Assembly: GCF_024159265.1 (NCBI RefSeq)
Contig: NZ_JAMYWY010000001.1
Span: 1,736,001 to 1,800,000, forward strand
Direction: 5' to 3'
DNA length: 64,000 nt
Origin: Paenibacillus sp. 1781tsa1
GTDB lineage: Bacteria; Bacillota; Bacilli; Paenibacillales; Paenibacillaceae
The notes beneath the pieces were generated by a model. It had not been told where the DNA came from. It worked only from the letters and a program-made list of their open reading frames with translations, and made no database searches. The position numbers were made by a program, and so were the translations under genes. This document shows positions 54,580 through 63,229 of the stretch, one piece after another; within the stretch, counting starts at the first letter, position 1; the number at the start of each line of letters is the position of its first letter.

Positions 54580-54609
54580 ATCTTCGTTAACTAATGATCT
54601 AGATCAGAC

Positions 54610-55038
54610 TTACTCATTCGTAATATTTATCGTTTCATCAGTGATCGTTTTTCCATCACTCCCCAATGCTTGAACTACTAAACGATTGTGTAATGACTTA
54701 CCCGCAATATTCCACGTTATATTCCAACCATCGCTCCCACTGGTATCGTACCCAATTAGTTCTCTTTCTCCCCAAGTCTCTGTCCCAGTTGGAACGGACC
54801 AGAAAAGAAGTGTTTCCGTGTTTGTCGTCTCTACAGTGACTGTTATTTCAGAACTGTTTGCAGGGACTACGACCCAACCTTCTTTTTCAGGAAAGTTAGT
54901 CTTAATACTCGTGATCATAGGTGCAGACTCTTTTCTTTGAACATTTTCAGTCTCATGATTTTTCCCAGAGTCTTCTGAAGTACATGCAGTGAGAAGAAGA
55001 AGGAAAAAAAGAAGCAGGTAGAATGCTTTTTTTGTCAT
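54610..55038 (-). CDS. Hypothetical lipoprotein
   Basis: 142 residues. The ATG at 55038 is preferred because GGAGGTG lies about 9 bases before it, while the ATG at 55047 abuts the site. Signal peptide with lipobox LLTAC. The mature part is a single beta-sandwich-like domain (ANSSEITVTVETTNTETLLF, then SDGWNITWNIAGKSLHNRLV). Surface-exposed; role unknown. Confidence 0.75.
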   Translation of the reverse strand: MTKKAFYLLLFFLLLLTACTSEDSGKNHETENVQRKESAPMITSIKTNFPEKEGWVVVPANSSEITVTVETTNTETLLFWSVPTGTETWGERELIGYDTSGSDGWNITWNIAGKSLHNRLVVQALGSDGKTITDETINITNE

Positions 55039-55153
55039 TATCATCACCTCCTTCTATAATTTTCAATGAATAAACTATATTATAGAAAAAAATGAATTAA
55101 AATTCCAAAAAAACGCCAAACTTTACGTTTGACGTCTAATCTGAAGGATAAGA

Positions 55154-56491
55154 TTAATAATTCCCAGTTTGAATGTATCCACTACTTTTATCAGAAAAAC
55201 TGTAATAATAGCTTAATATAGTGTAGTAGTTATACTCTGGGTAATTTTGTGCAATATATTGTGTACCCCATTGACTTAACACTCCACCCCAAGCTGTACC
55301 AATATCCCCTTCTGATCCTGCTCTATACTGAGCGTCAAAAACTTTGCCATCAGAATTGACCATGAAGATTCCTGATACAGCATTAACGGCATTGTTTGTA
55401 GTTGTTTGACCAGAATTTGGAACGTAGTGTTGGTAATTTTGCCAGCGGTCTGTCAAGTGTGCCCCATAATCTGTTGCAGGTTTTCTTGGATAAGTGGCGT
55501 TATACCAGGCATATGTCTTAATTGTTACTGCTCCAGCTTTCAATGACTCTGATTTCCATGATCCGTACCACTCGTTTGGCAATACATTCTTTGCGTAAGT
55601 GTCAAATCCTATATTAGTGATTGTTCCGGAACCAGTAATATACAATTTGAATGATGATGGCGTACTCGTAGCACTTAAAGGTTGGATATCACCTGAATTA
55701 CTTTGAGCGTTACCTCCGTTCTTAGCTTTTTCCAAATTCAATTGTTCTCGTGGTTTCTTAATTGTAGTTGTTTCAGGGAAATCATGATTAAGATCTATAG
55801 TATTTTCTTCTACTGTTTGGTTTAAATCTGCATGTTGCGCATCTTCTTCAATAGTAGTTTGCTCGATAGATTTATTCTCAAAATTTACAATATGCCCCTG
55901 TTCTCGTTCTTTAACTACGTTATTGGCTTGTTGCTCAGCTGCTGAATTAAAGGCATAACCAAGAGCTACAAGTTCGTCAATATTATAAACATTTTCATGA
56001 CCAATAATATATTCTTGTCCGTTTAGATTCCCTGTTGCAATTAACTCATATTTAACACCATTGTAGAAGAATTCGCTTTCTTTATTAACTGTATAATTAA
56101 ATCCTACATAGTAATAACCGATATCCGTGTATGCTGAGCTGATGTCAGCAAAATAGGGCTCTACTTCTAGTATATTACTGGAAGGGAGTTTTTTTGCCTC
56201 GAATACATTGATAGATTCTACAGATAAAATACCTGTTTTATTTTTTTCTTGTTCTTTACTTGGAAATCCTTGATAAAATTGTTGTCGATCAGGCGAATAA
56301 GAGTGAACAAACGTATCCCAGTCTTTGTTATTGATTGCGTCGACATAATCAGAAACAACGGTAGGCAATATACTGTCAGATGCGCTTATGGTCTTAACCG
56401 AGTCAGTTGCAAAGGCGTTACTTGCAAGTGGAATTGTTAGAATCGATACCATACAACATGAGACAAATACGGATTTGAACATTTTTAACAT
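55154..56491 (-). CDS. Secreted SpoIID/LytB-domain protein
   Basis: 445 residues with a signal peptide (cleavage near ASNAFA, residue 28). Residues about 50-170 form an NTF2-like or beta-rich domain; 200-270 a charged linker; 285-440 a SpoIID/LytB domain (TYAKNVLPNEWYGSWKSESL, AVTIKTYAWYNA, SQWGTQYIAQ). SpoIID proteins cleave or modify peptidoglycan, and LytB-like ones enhance amidases. It may have been acquired: the gene is AT-rich and lies among accessory genes. AGGAGGAAT upstream. Confidence 0.82.
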   Translation of the reverse strand: MLKMFKSVFVSCCMVSILTIPLASNAFATDSVKTISASDSILPTVVSDYVDAINNKDWDTFVHSYSPDRQQFYQGFPSKEQEKNKTGILSVESINVFEAKKLPSSNILEVEPYFADISSAYTDIGYYYVGFNYTVNKESEFFYNGVKYELIATGNLNGQEYIIGHENVYNIDELVALGYAFNSAAEQQANNVVKEREQGHIVNFENKSIEQTTIEEDAQHADLNQTVEENTIDLNHDFPETTTIKKPREQLNLEKAKNGGNAQSNSGDIQPLSATSTPSSFKLYITGSGTITNIGFDTYAKNVLPNEWYGSWKSESLKAGAVTIKTYAWYNATYPRKPATDYGAHLTDRWQNYQHYVPNSGQTTTNNAVNAVSGIFMVNSDGKVFDAQYRAGSEGDIGTAWGGVLSQWGTQYIAQNYPEYNYYTILSYYYSFSDKSSGYIQTGNY

Positions 56492-56781
56492 GAATGTTAT
56501 TCCTCCTAGTTTTTCAGAATGGATAAACTATGATACAGCGTTGAAGGAACTTTCATTAATCACCACCTATGTATTCAAGCTACTCCCGAATATGAATCTC
56601 TATAAATCTCAGCTCTTCAAAGGATGTAATTAGCGGAAGTATCATTGAATAAATTTCTACTATTTTCCTTATATTGAATCTTGATACAATAACTATTTTT
56701 ACCTATTAAACTCTAAATTGTCAATGATGTTTTTGTAAGATTTTCGAAGTTTATACTATTTATTTTTCACTGAACTAACAA
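56492..56781. other. AT-rich gap upstream of the SpoIID-domain gene
   Basis: No gene or clear promoter recognised in these 290 bases. Confidence 0.4.
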
Positions 56782-56981
56782 TTTTATATTAACGGAAAGA
56801 GAAAAAGCATCAATAACATAGTTATTGATACGGGAGAAAGTCATACCTTAGTTTCACAGGGTGAAGTAGATGATATTGGCATTCAAGTTGACAAAGAGAA
56901 TGAGATCATAATATTAACGGTGTATTAGGACTAGATATACTTAAAGAGGGCAATTTTCAATTTAGATCTAGAGAACTTTAG
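56782..56981 (+). pseudogene. Broken retropepsin-like aspartyl protease
   Basis: One frame reads INNIVIDTGESHTLVSQGEV and stops at 56926; the next frame continues NGVLGLDILKEGNFQF to 56981. This is the same family as the intact gene at 33168 (VIIDTGSSHTIIS, GLLGLDIL). The middle of the protein is deleted, the frame is shifted, and no start is present. Confidence 0.75.
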
Positions 56982-57043
56982 ACTTTATCATTTATAAATG
57001 TAGAACAAAGCTATTTTTGAATTGAAAATTGAAACGAAGCCCG

Positions 57044-57072
57044 TTGCCTACACTATGCTACCCTGTTATAAT
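57044..57072 (+). promoter_or_regulatory. Promoter of the FusB-like gene
   Basis: TTGCCT (57044-57049), 17 bases, TATAAT (57067-57072), with TG at the extended -10. It implies a leader of about 215 bases. Confidence 0.65.
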
Positions 57073-57254
57073 TCCGATATATCTACTGCATTGGGGGTTA
57101 TGACGTGGCAATATGGATGATGCCGGATTGCTCGTTCGCTAGAAAGCCTTACGCAAAGCCTGAATAGGGGCGGACTTTGTGTAGGGCGCGACAAAATGAG
57201 ATCGTTTGCCCTGAAATCAACATCAACAGCATGGTTCAACCCGCAGGCTTTGCA

Positions 57255-57286
57255 CCTTACTTTATTTTCTTAATAAAAATAAGGGG
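57255..57286 (+). promoter_or_regulatory. Leader hairpin overlapping the ribosome site of the FusB-like gene
   Basis: CCTTACTTTATT (57255-57266) can pair with AATAAAAATAAGG (57272-57284), burying part of the AAGGGG site (57281-57286) that serves ATG 57296. Two tiny ATG frames (6 and 9 codons) lie upstream near 57100-57140. The layout would suit antibiotic-induced translational control. Confidence 0.4.
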
Positions 57287-57295
57287 CTGAAAGCC

Positions 57296-57937
57296 ATGCA
57301 AACACCATTCATTCATAATCATCAATTCAATTATATTCATAAACAAGCTGATTTCCTGCTCAAAACGCTGCGCTCGGTCGTGGACCCCAAGGTATTGGAT
57401 ACGGTCCGTTATACGGTCAGCACGAATGCCGTTGGCATCTTCAATGATCTGACGCCGGAACAAAAGCAACTGCTGGAGCAGTTATCCACGTATGAGACGA
57501 CACATGAGTTGAAGACCTATCTGAACCAACTGGAAGCCTATCTGATTCCATTTCCGCAAGTATCCGCGAAGCAGATTCAGAAGCTGTTTCCCAAGGTAAA
57601 GAAGCTCAAAGTGCCGGATCTGGAATCCATCGATTACGCACGTACAACTTATCTGAGATGGACCGACATTGCTACCGATCGCTTGTTCATCGTGTATCCG
57701 CACGAAGGCAGATTCCTCGGAATTGAGGGGCGGCTTACAGCCACGAACAAGAAAGGGTATTGCATGTTCTGTCATCGCCATCAGGAGCTCGGATTCTTCA
57801 ACGTGAAGACCAAGAGTTATACGCCGGATAACGTATCTTCCGTGGCCCAGTACGTATGTATGGATAACACAGCTTGCAACCATAGCATCACCGATACTAG
57901 TATGTTGGAGAAGTTTCTTCTCTCGACCGTAAAATAA
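57296..57937 (+). CDS. FusB/FusC-like elongation factor G-binding protein
   Basis: 213 residues. N-terminal helical bundle (1-80), then the FusB C-terminal domain with a four-cysteine zinc finger C156-x2-C159, C188-x5-C194 (GYCMFCHRHQ, YVCMDNTACNHS). FusB-type proteins bind EF-G and release it from fusidic acid-stalled ribosomes; Paenibacillus and Bacillus chromosomal homologs are also called EF-G-binding proteins. A low level of fusidic acid tolerance is the expected phenotype. Monocistronic, with a structured leader and a 19-bp terminator. Confidence 0.88.
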   Translation: MQTPFIHNHQFNYIHKQADFLLKTLRSVVDPKVLDTVRYTVSTNAVGIFNDLTPEQKQLLEQLSTYETTHELKTYLNQLEAYLIPFPQVSAKQIQKLFPKVKKLKVPDLESIDYARTTYLRWTDIATDRLFIVYPHEGRFLGIEGRLTATNKKGYCMFCHRHQELGFFNVKTKSYTPDNVSSVAQYVCMDNTACNHSITDTSMLEKFLLSTVK

Positions 57938-57943
57938 TGCAAG

Positions 57944-57990
57944 ACACGGCAAAAGGGTCGCTCTTAGGAGCGACCCTTTTGCCGTGTTCA
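57944..57990. terminator. Terminator after the FusB-like gene
   Basis: A perfect 19-bp stem (57944-57962/57969-57987) with a 6-base loop. It lies between a plus-strand and a minus-strand gene and may act both ways. Confidence 0.85.
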
Positions 57991-58124
57991 AGCGTAGTTG
58001 TTCTCTTACCGTAAACGCAAGAGGTCATCGTGATGGTTAACGTGATTTTTATTTTCACAAAGAAGGCTTCAGGCCACAGAAATTAAAACAGATCTTCAGA
58101 CTTCATATCGGGGTTGTAATGCCT

Positions 58125-58715
58125 TTAAAGCGTCGAAGGATTGTTGGCAAAATTCAGTCCCAGGTTATGCGCCTGATTCAGTAATGCCTCATAATGCTCA
58201 GGATTGGATTCCAACGTCGTTTCATATAAAAACTCAACCCTGGATTGGGACACGCCGCAGTAATCGGCAATACCCACATTGAGCAGAGTGGCGATCGATT
58301 CACCATAGTTGCGCTTGTGCATCTGTTCTTCCGTCACACCTGAAAGAGAGAGCCACAAGATCTGCTGATGAGGAAGTTTGTTCGTGCCATAGGCAAACCC
58401 GTTGTTCATGACACGATCCACATAACCTTTCAACATGGCTGGCAGATGCCACCACCAGAGAGGAAACACAAAAGCCACAGCATCGTGTTTCTTCAATCGC
58501 TCCATCTCGGTTTCAACCTCTGGTGAGAACACTTTATTTTCTTGGGAATACTCGGCTTCATCCTTTCCACGAAGAATCGGGTCGAATCCAATCCCATGCA
58601 AATCCAATATCTCATAACCGTGACCAGCCTCGGTAAGCCCTTTTGCAAAACGTTCAGCTACCTGGAAGGTCAACGAATCTTTACGCGGGTGGGATACTAC
58701 AACGAGTACGTTCAT
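58125..58715 (-). CDS. Flavodoxin-fold NAD(P)H oxidoreductase (quinone reductase/KefG type)
   Basis: 196 residues. ATG 58715 is preferred to GTG 58727, which abuts the ribosome site. Rossmann-like flavodoxin fold: VLVVVSHPRKDSLTFQVAER at the start and VFPLWWWHLPAMLKGYVDRV near residue 85, the FMN/FAD-binding signature of the MdaB/KefG/NQO family. It reduces quinones or other electrophiles with two electrons. Divergent from an HxlR regulator gene, which by analogy with YodB/azoreductase pairs should repress it until electrophiles appear. Confidence 0.88.
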   Translation of the reverse strand: MNVLVVVSHPRKDSLTFQVAERFAKGLTEAGHGYEILDLHGIGFDPILRGKDEAEYSQENKVFSPEVETEMERLKKHDAVAFVFPLWWWHLPAMLKGYVDRVMNNGFAYGTNKLPHQQILWLSLSGVTEEQMHKRNYGESIATLLNVGIADYCGVSQSRVEFLYETTLESNPEHYEALLNQAHNLGLNFANNPSTL

Positions 58716-58808
58716 CTTATCTTTCACTACCTTTCTGGATTACGGTCTTGTAGCCATAAATCAATGGCTGATGCTATTATAAACAGGTATGAAAACATCT
58801 GGAAGTAC

Positions 58809-58853
58809 GCACTTTGATGTTCTATAAGAAGAATAAAGTGCCATAGGAACATT
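58809..58853. promoter_or_regulatory. Candidate HxlR operators between divergent genes
   Basis: Nested inverted repeats GCACTTT/AAAGTGC (58809-58815/58835-58841) and GATGTTC/GAACATT (58816-58822/58847-58853) lie between the reductase and the HxlR gene, as expected for a repressor binding a shared promoter region. Confidence 0.45.
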
Positions 58854-58960
58854 GAAGTACCCTAAATGCATGCCTCGAAATGAGCTTAATAATAGAAAAA
58901 AGAACAGCAAAAAGATTATATTTTCATCTGGGATACAACTGGATATGGAGGGGTTCAAAA

Positions 58961-59359
58961 ATGACGGAACATGGAGAAACAAGTGCTCCAAAGAAATATA
59001 AAGTAGGCGTGGAAGCGGCCTTGGAAGTGATGGGTGGGAAGTGGAAGCCTTTGATTATTTATCACTTGATGACTGGACGGAAACGCACGTCAGAGCTTCG
59101 ACGGTTAATCCCCGACATTACGCAGAAGATGCTGACAACACAGCTCAAAGGTCTGGAAAAGGACGAGATTGTGCAGCGAAAGGTATATTCGGAGGTTCCT
59201 CCCAAAGTGGAGTATGAGTTAACGGATTACGGCTGGGGACTTAAGCCTGCCCTGGACCATTTGTGTTACTGGGGAGAAGATCATCTGGACAAAATCCACG
59301 GGGATAAGTTTAAGGTTCTGGAAGACTTTGATTCCGAAGAGAAGGGGTCGGGAAGATGA
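58961..59359 (+). CDS. HxlR-family transcriptional regulator
   Basis: 132 residues. ATG 58961 follows GGAGGGG; ATG 58880 is rejected. Winged-helix core with the HxlR signature ALEVMGGKWKPLIIYHLMTG (about residue 22-41) and ELRRLIPDITQKMLTTQLKG following, plus a wing (PPKVEYELTDYG). It carries no obvious conserved cysteine at the usual N-terminal position, so its signal is uncertain. It overlaps the next gene, a Nudix hydrolase, by 4 bases. Confidence 0.9.
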   Translation: MTEHGETSAPKKYKVGVEAALEVMGGKWKPLIIYHLMTGRKRTSELRRLIPDITQKMLTTQLKGLEKDEIVQRKVYSEVPPKVEYELTDYGWGLKPALDHLCYWGEDHLDKIHGDKFKVLEDFDSEEKGSGR

Positions 59360-59850
59360 ATGGTGCGGAGCACGCGAAACAGGCAGTGCCCTTTCGTTGT
59401 GAAGGCGTAGCTGTAGTTCTGTTGAAGAAGAGCCACGATCAATACCGTGTACTGATGTTAAAGCGGGCTGGTCGGATGTTGCATAATGAATGGTGTTATG
59501 TTGGCGGCGGGATAGAGAAGGGCGAGAAGGCATGGGAAGCTGCACTGAGAGAAGTTCACGAGGAAACAGGCATTACGAAAGTCCGGTTGTATTCTGCCAA
59601 TCAATTCGAACAATATTATTCACCCAAGGAGGAGTATATCTATACCGCTCCTGTTTTTGTAGGATACGTGGATGAAAGCCAGCCTGTCCGGTTAAATCAT
59701 GAACATACCGAGTACCAATGGATGACGTTTGACGAAGCCAAAGACAATGCGGCATTGCCCGGAATTGATGACATTTTGCATTTTGTTGAAAAGCATTTTG
59801 CCAAGAAAGCCCCTTCCAAGTGGCTTCGAATTCATGGAGAGAATGATTAG
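59356..59850 (+). CDS. Nudix hydrolase
   Basis: 164 residues; overlaps the regulator by 4 bases. Complete Nudix box GGIEKGEKAWEAALREVHEE followed by TGI (G51, E57, R65-E66, E69-E70, G72). Nudix enzymes hydrolyse nucleoside diphosphates linked to other groups, using Mg2+. The substrate is unknown; coupling to the HxlR gene suggests a detoxifying or redox-linked role. Confidence 0.92.
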   Translation: MNGAEHAKQAVPFRCEGVAVVLLKKSHDQYRVLMLKRAGRMLHNEWCYVGGGIEKGEKAWEAALREVHEETGITKVRLYSANQFEQYYSPKEEYIYTAPVFVGYVDESQPVRLNHEHTEYQWMTFDEAKDNAALPGIDDILHFVEKHFAKKAPSKWLRIHGEND

Positions 59851-59853
59851 GAG

Positions 59854-60300
59854 GTGGAACTCATCACATACAAGACGATTTATCCAAGAGCATGGTTGAG
59901 CCTACTATGTATGTTGGTCATTGAAGCAATACTCCTCAGGGATGGTATTTACGATAAAAATGGGATTTGGAAGTACTCCCTGATCGCTATATTGACCTAT
60001 ATTCTGGTTTATATCGTTTTCCTGATCTGGCGGTTATTTTTCACTAAACCCAGTATTACGCTGGAAAGCGATCATGTGATTTCTACGAAACATCAGAGAT
60101 ATGATGCATCTCAGATTGAGTGTATTTATATGAATTACAGACGGATTGGCATCAAACTCTATGGTAAACGGTTAGTGCCGATGGATCTATGTTTTTATTT
60201 TCAAAGAGGTCAGGAGTCTGCAGGCGTAGAAGCTGTGCATGAATGGGCGGCGCGGAACGACAAAGAGATAAAACACAGATTTTTTCAAACCTTGGCGTAG
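59854..60300 (+). CDS. Membrane protein with PH-like domain
   Basis: 148 residues as read from GTG 59854, which overlaps the AGGAGG itself, so the true start may be a non-standard codon a few bases downstream. Two membrane segments (about 12-30 and 42-62), then an external or cytosolic strand-rich domain (SITLESDHVISTKHQRYDAS) that resembles bacterial PH-like domains. Function unknown. It starts 4 bases after the Nudix stop. Confidence 0.75.
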   Translation: MELITYKTIYPRAWLSLLCMLVIEAILLRDGIYDKNGIWKYSLIAILTYILVYIVFLIWRLFFTKPSITLESDHVISTKHQRYDASQIECIYMNYRRIGIKLYGKRLVPMDLCFYFQRGQESAGVEAVHEWAARNDKEIKHRFFQTLA

Positions 60301-60359
60301 ACCCGTGCGTCTGTTGAGTATAAGGAATGGTTAAGGCTGAAGATAGGGGAGGCGTAGCG

Positions 60360-60875
60360 ATGCAAACCATAGAGCAATTTCTAACGAGTGATTGGTATAC
60401 ACAGGTAACAGCTGAAATCATTCATCTTAAACCTCAGGTCCAATTTGTCGAGCATGCCAGTTTCGAAGCATCGTTGCTGATGGATTCATTTAAAGAACGG
60501 AAATATGTACTAGTGGGTTTCGGTGTTTCGGCTCCAACCGAAGAAGAGTGTATACAGTGGATCATGGAGCAGATGGACAGAGACAAGGACCATATCATGT
60601 CCTATGTTCTAGCTCGATTAACATTCAGTGAACAGTTGGAAGATGATCCAGATGGAGAATTTTCAGAAGGCGAGGAGCTTGAGGCAGGAGATCGATCTGA
60701 AGTGGTCGAGGTATTAGGTTTTACGAGATCTGTTATCGCTAACACCATCATTGAATATGATATGGTCAAAAATCATCCTAAACAATTAACAGCGTTTTTT
60801 AAACGCACACATATTCCAGGTGCAGCTAATTTCTCGTCACAAATAAAAAAGCTTTACGCTTCAATCGCAAAGTAG
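60360..60875 (+). CDS. Hypothetical acidic protein
   Basis: 171 residues. ATG 60360 follows GGGGAGG; ATG 60327 has no site. Acidic middle (DDPDGEFSEGEELEAGDRSE near residue 99) and helical ends; no signal or membrane segment. Not recognised. Spacing of 28 bases to the next gene suggests co-transcription. Confidence 0.75.
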   Translation: MQTIEQFLTSDWYTQVTAEIIHLKPQVQFVEHASFEASLLMDSFKERKYVLVGFGVSAPTEEECIQWIMEQMDRDKDHIMSYVLARLTFSEQLEDDPDGEFSEGEELEAGDRSEVVEVLGFTRSVIANTIIEYDMVKNHPKQLTAFFKRTHIPGAANFSSQIKKLYASIAK

Positions 60876-60903
60876 ATTCTAAAAATCAGCAGGAGAGGTG
60901 CAT

Positions 60904-61767
60904 ATGAGATATTTAACGAAAGAATGGTATGAGCTGTGTCAGCAGACACATCTTCATTTTGGTATAAGAGTACATAGCGGAGCGTATGAGTTCGATGAGA
61001 ATCTATTTTTAAGGCTATATAAACGAAAGGAAAAAGCGCATGTGGAGCAGGAGCGAGAGCTATATAACTTGGACCCGCGTTTCATGCTGGAGCATGATGG
61101 TCAGGTCATGACTCGTGTAGAGAAAGCTTTTAGCGGGGAAGAGATAACGGAAGAGGATCAGATGGTATTTCGCATGCCTCCGGAACAAAGAGCGCATATC
61201 GAGAAACTTATTGCAGAATATGATGTACGCCCTCCGTTTGATGAGAAGAAATGCAAGGAAGAGTACAAAGAATCAATGGAATGGAATTTTCGATATAAGG
61301 CAGAGAATTTGCCACAGAAAATTGTTGAACAAATTGCGGATATCCGTGTGTTTACGTTGGGCTACTGTACGAGAGAAGTTATGCTACAGCTACAGAAACA
61401 GAGCGCCGAAAATAGGAGAGAGATGGAGCGTGTATCGGATGAATACCGGGAAGTCATTATAGCACAGGATATTCCGGATGAAATTCGTAACCGGGTTCAA
61501 TTTCATGATTGTACAGTGACGCAACTACTGACAGGGGATGAAGTGCTCATTCGTTTTGACACCCGCGGGGGCTTCACCAATATAAATAAACTTACGCTGG
61601 TTGCACCTGAAATCATCAAGCAAGACGGTGGGATTGTAGGCACTTACTGGTTGTATCAGGAGCTGTACCGGATCGATAACGGATATGAGCTTCATGTTCT
61701 ATTTGATGGAGAGAATATGCCTGAGCTAATTGTTCGATGTGCTGACATTCTGGTGGAGCAAGAATGA
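60904..61767 (+). CDS. DUF4085 family protein
   Basis: 287 residues. ATG 60904 follows GGAGAG with 7 bases; GTG 60898 is rejected. The start MRYLTKEWYELCQQTHLHFG and the pattern of charged helices are those I know from DUF4085. The C-terminal 80 residues are strand-rich (LLTGDEVLIRFDTRGGFTN). Function unknown. Overlaps the ATG-type start of the next reading frame by 4 bases, so operon structure is likely. Confidence 0.82.
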   Translation: MRYLTKEWYELCQQTHLHFGIRVHSGAYEFDENLFLRLYKRKEKAHVEQERELYNLDPRFMLEHDGQVMTRVEKAFSGEEITEEDQMVFRMPPEQRAHIEKLIAEYDVRPPFDEKKCKEEYKESMEWNFRYKAENLPQKIVEQIADIRVFTLGYCTREVMLQLQKQSAENRREMERVSDEYREVIIAQDIPDEIRNRVQFHDCTVTQLLTGDEVLIRFDTRGGFTNINKLTLVAPEIIKQDGGIVGTYWLYQELYRIDNGYELHVLFDGENMPELIVRCADILVEQE

Positions 61768-61802
61768 GAGAGGGCCAAGAGGCTGAATATGGAGGGAAAA
61801 TA

Positions 61803-62240
61803 GTGAAAATTAGCACCATAGAAACCAAATTAGGTTCTAGATACGATGAGTTCGATCCTGAACAGGATGGGAATAAAAATACGAGATTTGCTGACATCAT
61901 AATTGATGGTACATCGCTCTATCAAAGATTGAAAAAACATGAATTGATACCTTGTCTCGGATGGGGAAGCAATGAATATCAAAGACTTCTTATTGATTAT
62001 TTTTTACTTAAAAAGCCACATGAATCCATGTATGATAGATATCCGATTTTAGTATGTCCCTGGTGTGGGGATGAAGAATGTGGGTTTATTTCTGTGAAGA
62101 TTGATAGAGAAGATGATGTGGTGATCTGGAGAGATTTCATATTGAATGACAAGAAACTGCAGGTGGGCCCATTCTTTTTTGATTGGGATAGTTATAAATA
62201 TGCCATTGAAAATACGTTTGGTACGGCGGGAATTCAGTAA
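61803..62240 (+). CDS. Hypothetical protein with CPWCGDEECG motif
   Basis: 145 residues. GTG 61803 follows GGAGGG with 5 bases; ATG 61764 overlaps the upstream stop and is a possible alternative adding 13 residues. The cysteine cluster CPWCGDEECG near residue 98 may bind zinc. The rest is mixed strand/helix and tryptophan-rich. Not recognised. Confidence 0.75.
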   Translation: MKISTIETKLGSRYDEFDPEQDGNKNTRFADIIIDGTSLYQRLKKHELIPCLGWGSNEYQRLLIDYFLLKKPHESMYDRYPILVCPWCGDEECGFISVKIDREDDVVIWRDFILNDKKLQVGPFFFDWDSYKYAIENTFGTAGIQ

Positions 62241-62362
62241 GGGAAAATAGTGATATCCCTAAACATATCGAAATTATATTAAAAGTCCTAGGCACCATTA
62301 TGGTGATCCTGGGGTTTATATGGTTTTGGTTTTCAGAAGAGTTTTACAATTTAGTTTTTTGA
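62237..62362 (+). CDS. Possible small membrane peptide
   Basis: A frame without standard start reads IEIILKVLGTIMVILGFIWF then WFSEEFYNLVF and stops at 62362, giving one clear membrane segment. ATG 62302 is internal. It sits snugly between two genes with little space left over. It may be a small membrane gene with an unusual start or the end of a decayed one. Confidence 0.35.
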   Translation, partial: VRENSDIPKHIEIILKVLGTIMVILGFIWFWFSEEFYNLVF

Positions 62363-62372
62363 CAGCAAGGAG

Positions 62373-62600
62373 TTGGACACCATTTTCGAATTTATCTGGG
62401 CTATAGTGATCTCAATTATAAGTATTATTGTAGTTCTTATCTTTGCGGCAATCATACGGTATGCCGTAGATTCATCCAAAACATCGAAAAAGTTGGACGC
62501 ATTAATTAAAGAAGTACACTATCTTAAAACTGAAATCAAAAAACAGCAACACCATAAGCAGCAAGATGATCGCAAGCATATAATTGATGAGAAAGTATAG
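62373..62600 (+). CDS. Small membrane-anchored coiled-coil protein
   Basis: 75 residues as read from TTG 62373, but AAGGAG is only 1 base before it. An ATT at 62382 has ideal spacing, so translation may begin there at a non-standard codon. One membrane segment (about 6-30), then a charged helix (KKLDALIKEVHYLKTEIKKQ), probably coiled coil. Not recognised; resembles small membrane proteins adjacent to enzymes in Bacillus. Confidence 0.65.
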   Translation: MDTIFEFIWAIVISIISIIVVLIFAAIIRYAVDSSKTSKKLDALIKEVHYLKTEIKKQQHHKQQDDRKHIIDEKV

Positions 62601-62660
62601 GGAAATAATTTTAGATCAGAGGCGAGAGATCCAATAATATGTTCTCGGAAAGGAACAGAC

Positions 62661-63209
62661 ATGCTGAAAGCAAATGGGAATGTACAAGCTGTTTTTATAG
62701 ACAGAGATGGAACCATCGGTGGTACAGGACATTTTATTCATCCGAGAGATTTCAGATTATACCCCAATGCTCAAGAAGCCATTATGTGTTTGAAACGAGA
62801 AGGAATTATGGTACTGGCGTTTACGAATCAATATCGAATCTCACGTGGAGAAGCAAGTGTTCAGGATTTTGAAGCGCAATTTCGCGAGTATGGATTCGAT
62901 CATTCCTATATATGTCCACATGAGCAAGAATGCAGTTGCCGAAAGCCGAAACCCGGAATGTTACTGCAAGCTTCCGAGGAACACGGTCTGGATTTATCCA
63001 AATGCATCGTTATTGGAGATGTGGGAGATACAGACATGCTTGCTGCCCATGCCGTAGGAGCGACCAAGATCATGGTGAGAACAGGCTGGGGAGAGTCTTC
63101 ATTAACGAAATTCAGAGACAAATGGGCGGAGACCGAACCTGATTATATCGCAGAGGATATTTGGGATGCCGTACAGTGGATCATTCATGGAAAGGAATTT
63201 AGAAAATAA
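62661..63209 (+). CDS. HAD-IIIA phosphatase (GmhB-like)
   Basis: 182 residues, AAAGGAA upstream. HAD motif I DRDGT (D14, D16), motif II in AFTNQ, motif III K in RKPKPGM, motif IV GDVGDTDMLAA. A zinc-binding knuckle C85-x-H87-x3-C91-x-C93 is characteristic of heptose-bisphosphate phosphatase GmhB and related histidinol phosphatases. Gram-positives have such proteins without lipopolysaccharide, so the true substrate is probably another sugar phosphate. Confidence 0.9.
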   Translation: MLKANGNVQAVFIDRDGTIGGTGHFIHPRDFRLYPNAQEAIMCLKREGIMVLAFTNQYRISRGEASVQDFEAQFREYGFDHSYICPHEQECSCRKPKPGMLLQASEEHGLDLSKCIVIGDVGDTDMLAAHAVGATKIMVRTGWGESSLTKFRDKWAETEPDYIAEDIWDAVQWIIHGKEFRK

Positions 63210-63229
63210 AAGACAGGAGGTAGACCTGT

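Noticed and set aside
56249..56633. Plus-strand frames opposite the start of the SpoIID-domain gene
   Set aside because: They overlap the signal peptide of a better-supported gene and have no ribosome site.
9600..57000. CRISPR array
   Set aside because: No regularly spaced short direct repeats; the repeats seen are recombination sites, hairpins or MITE-like elements.
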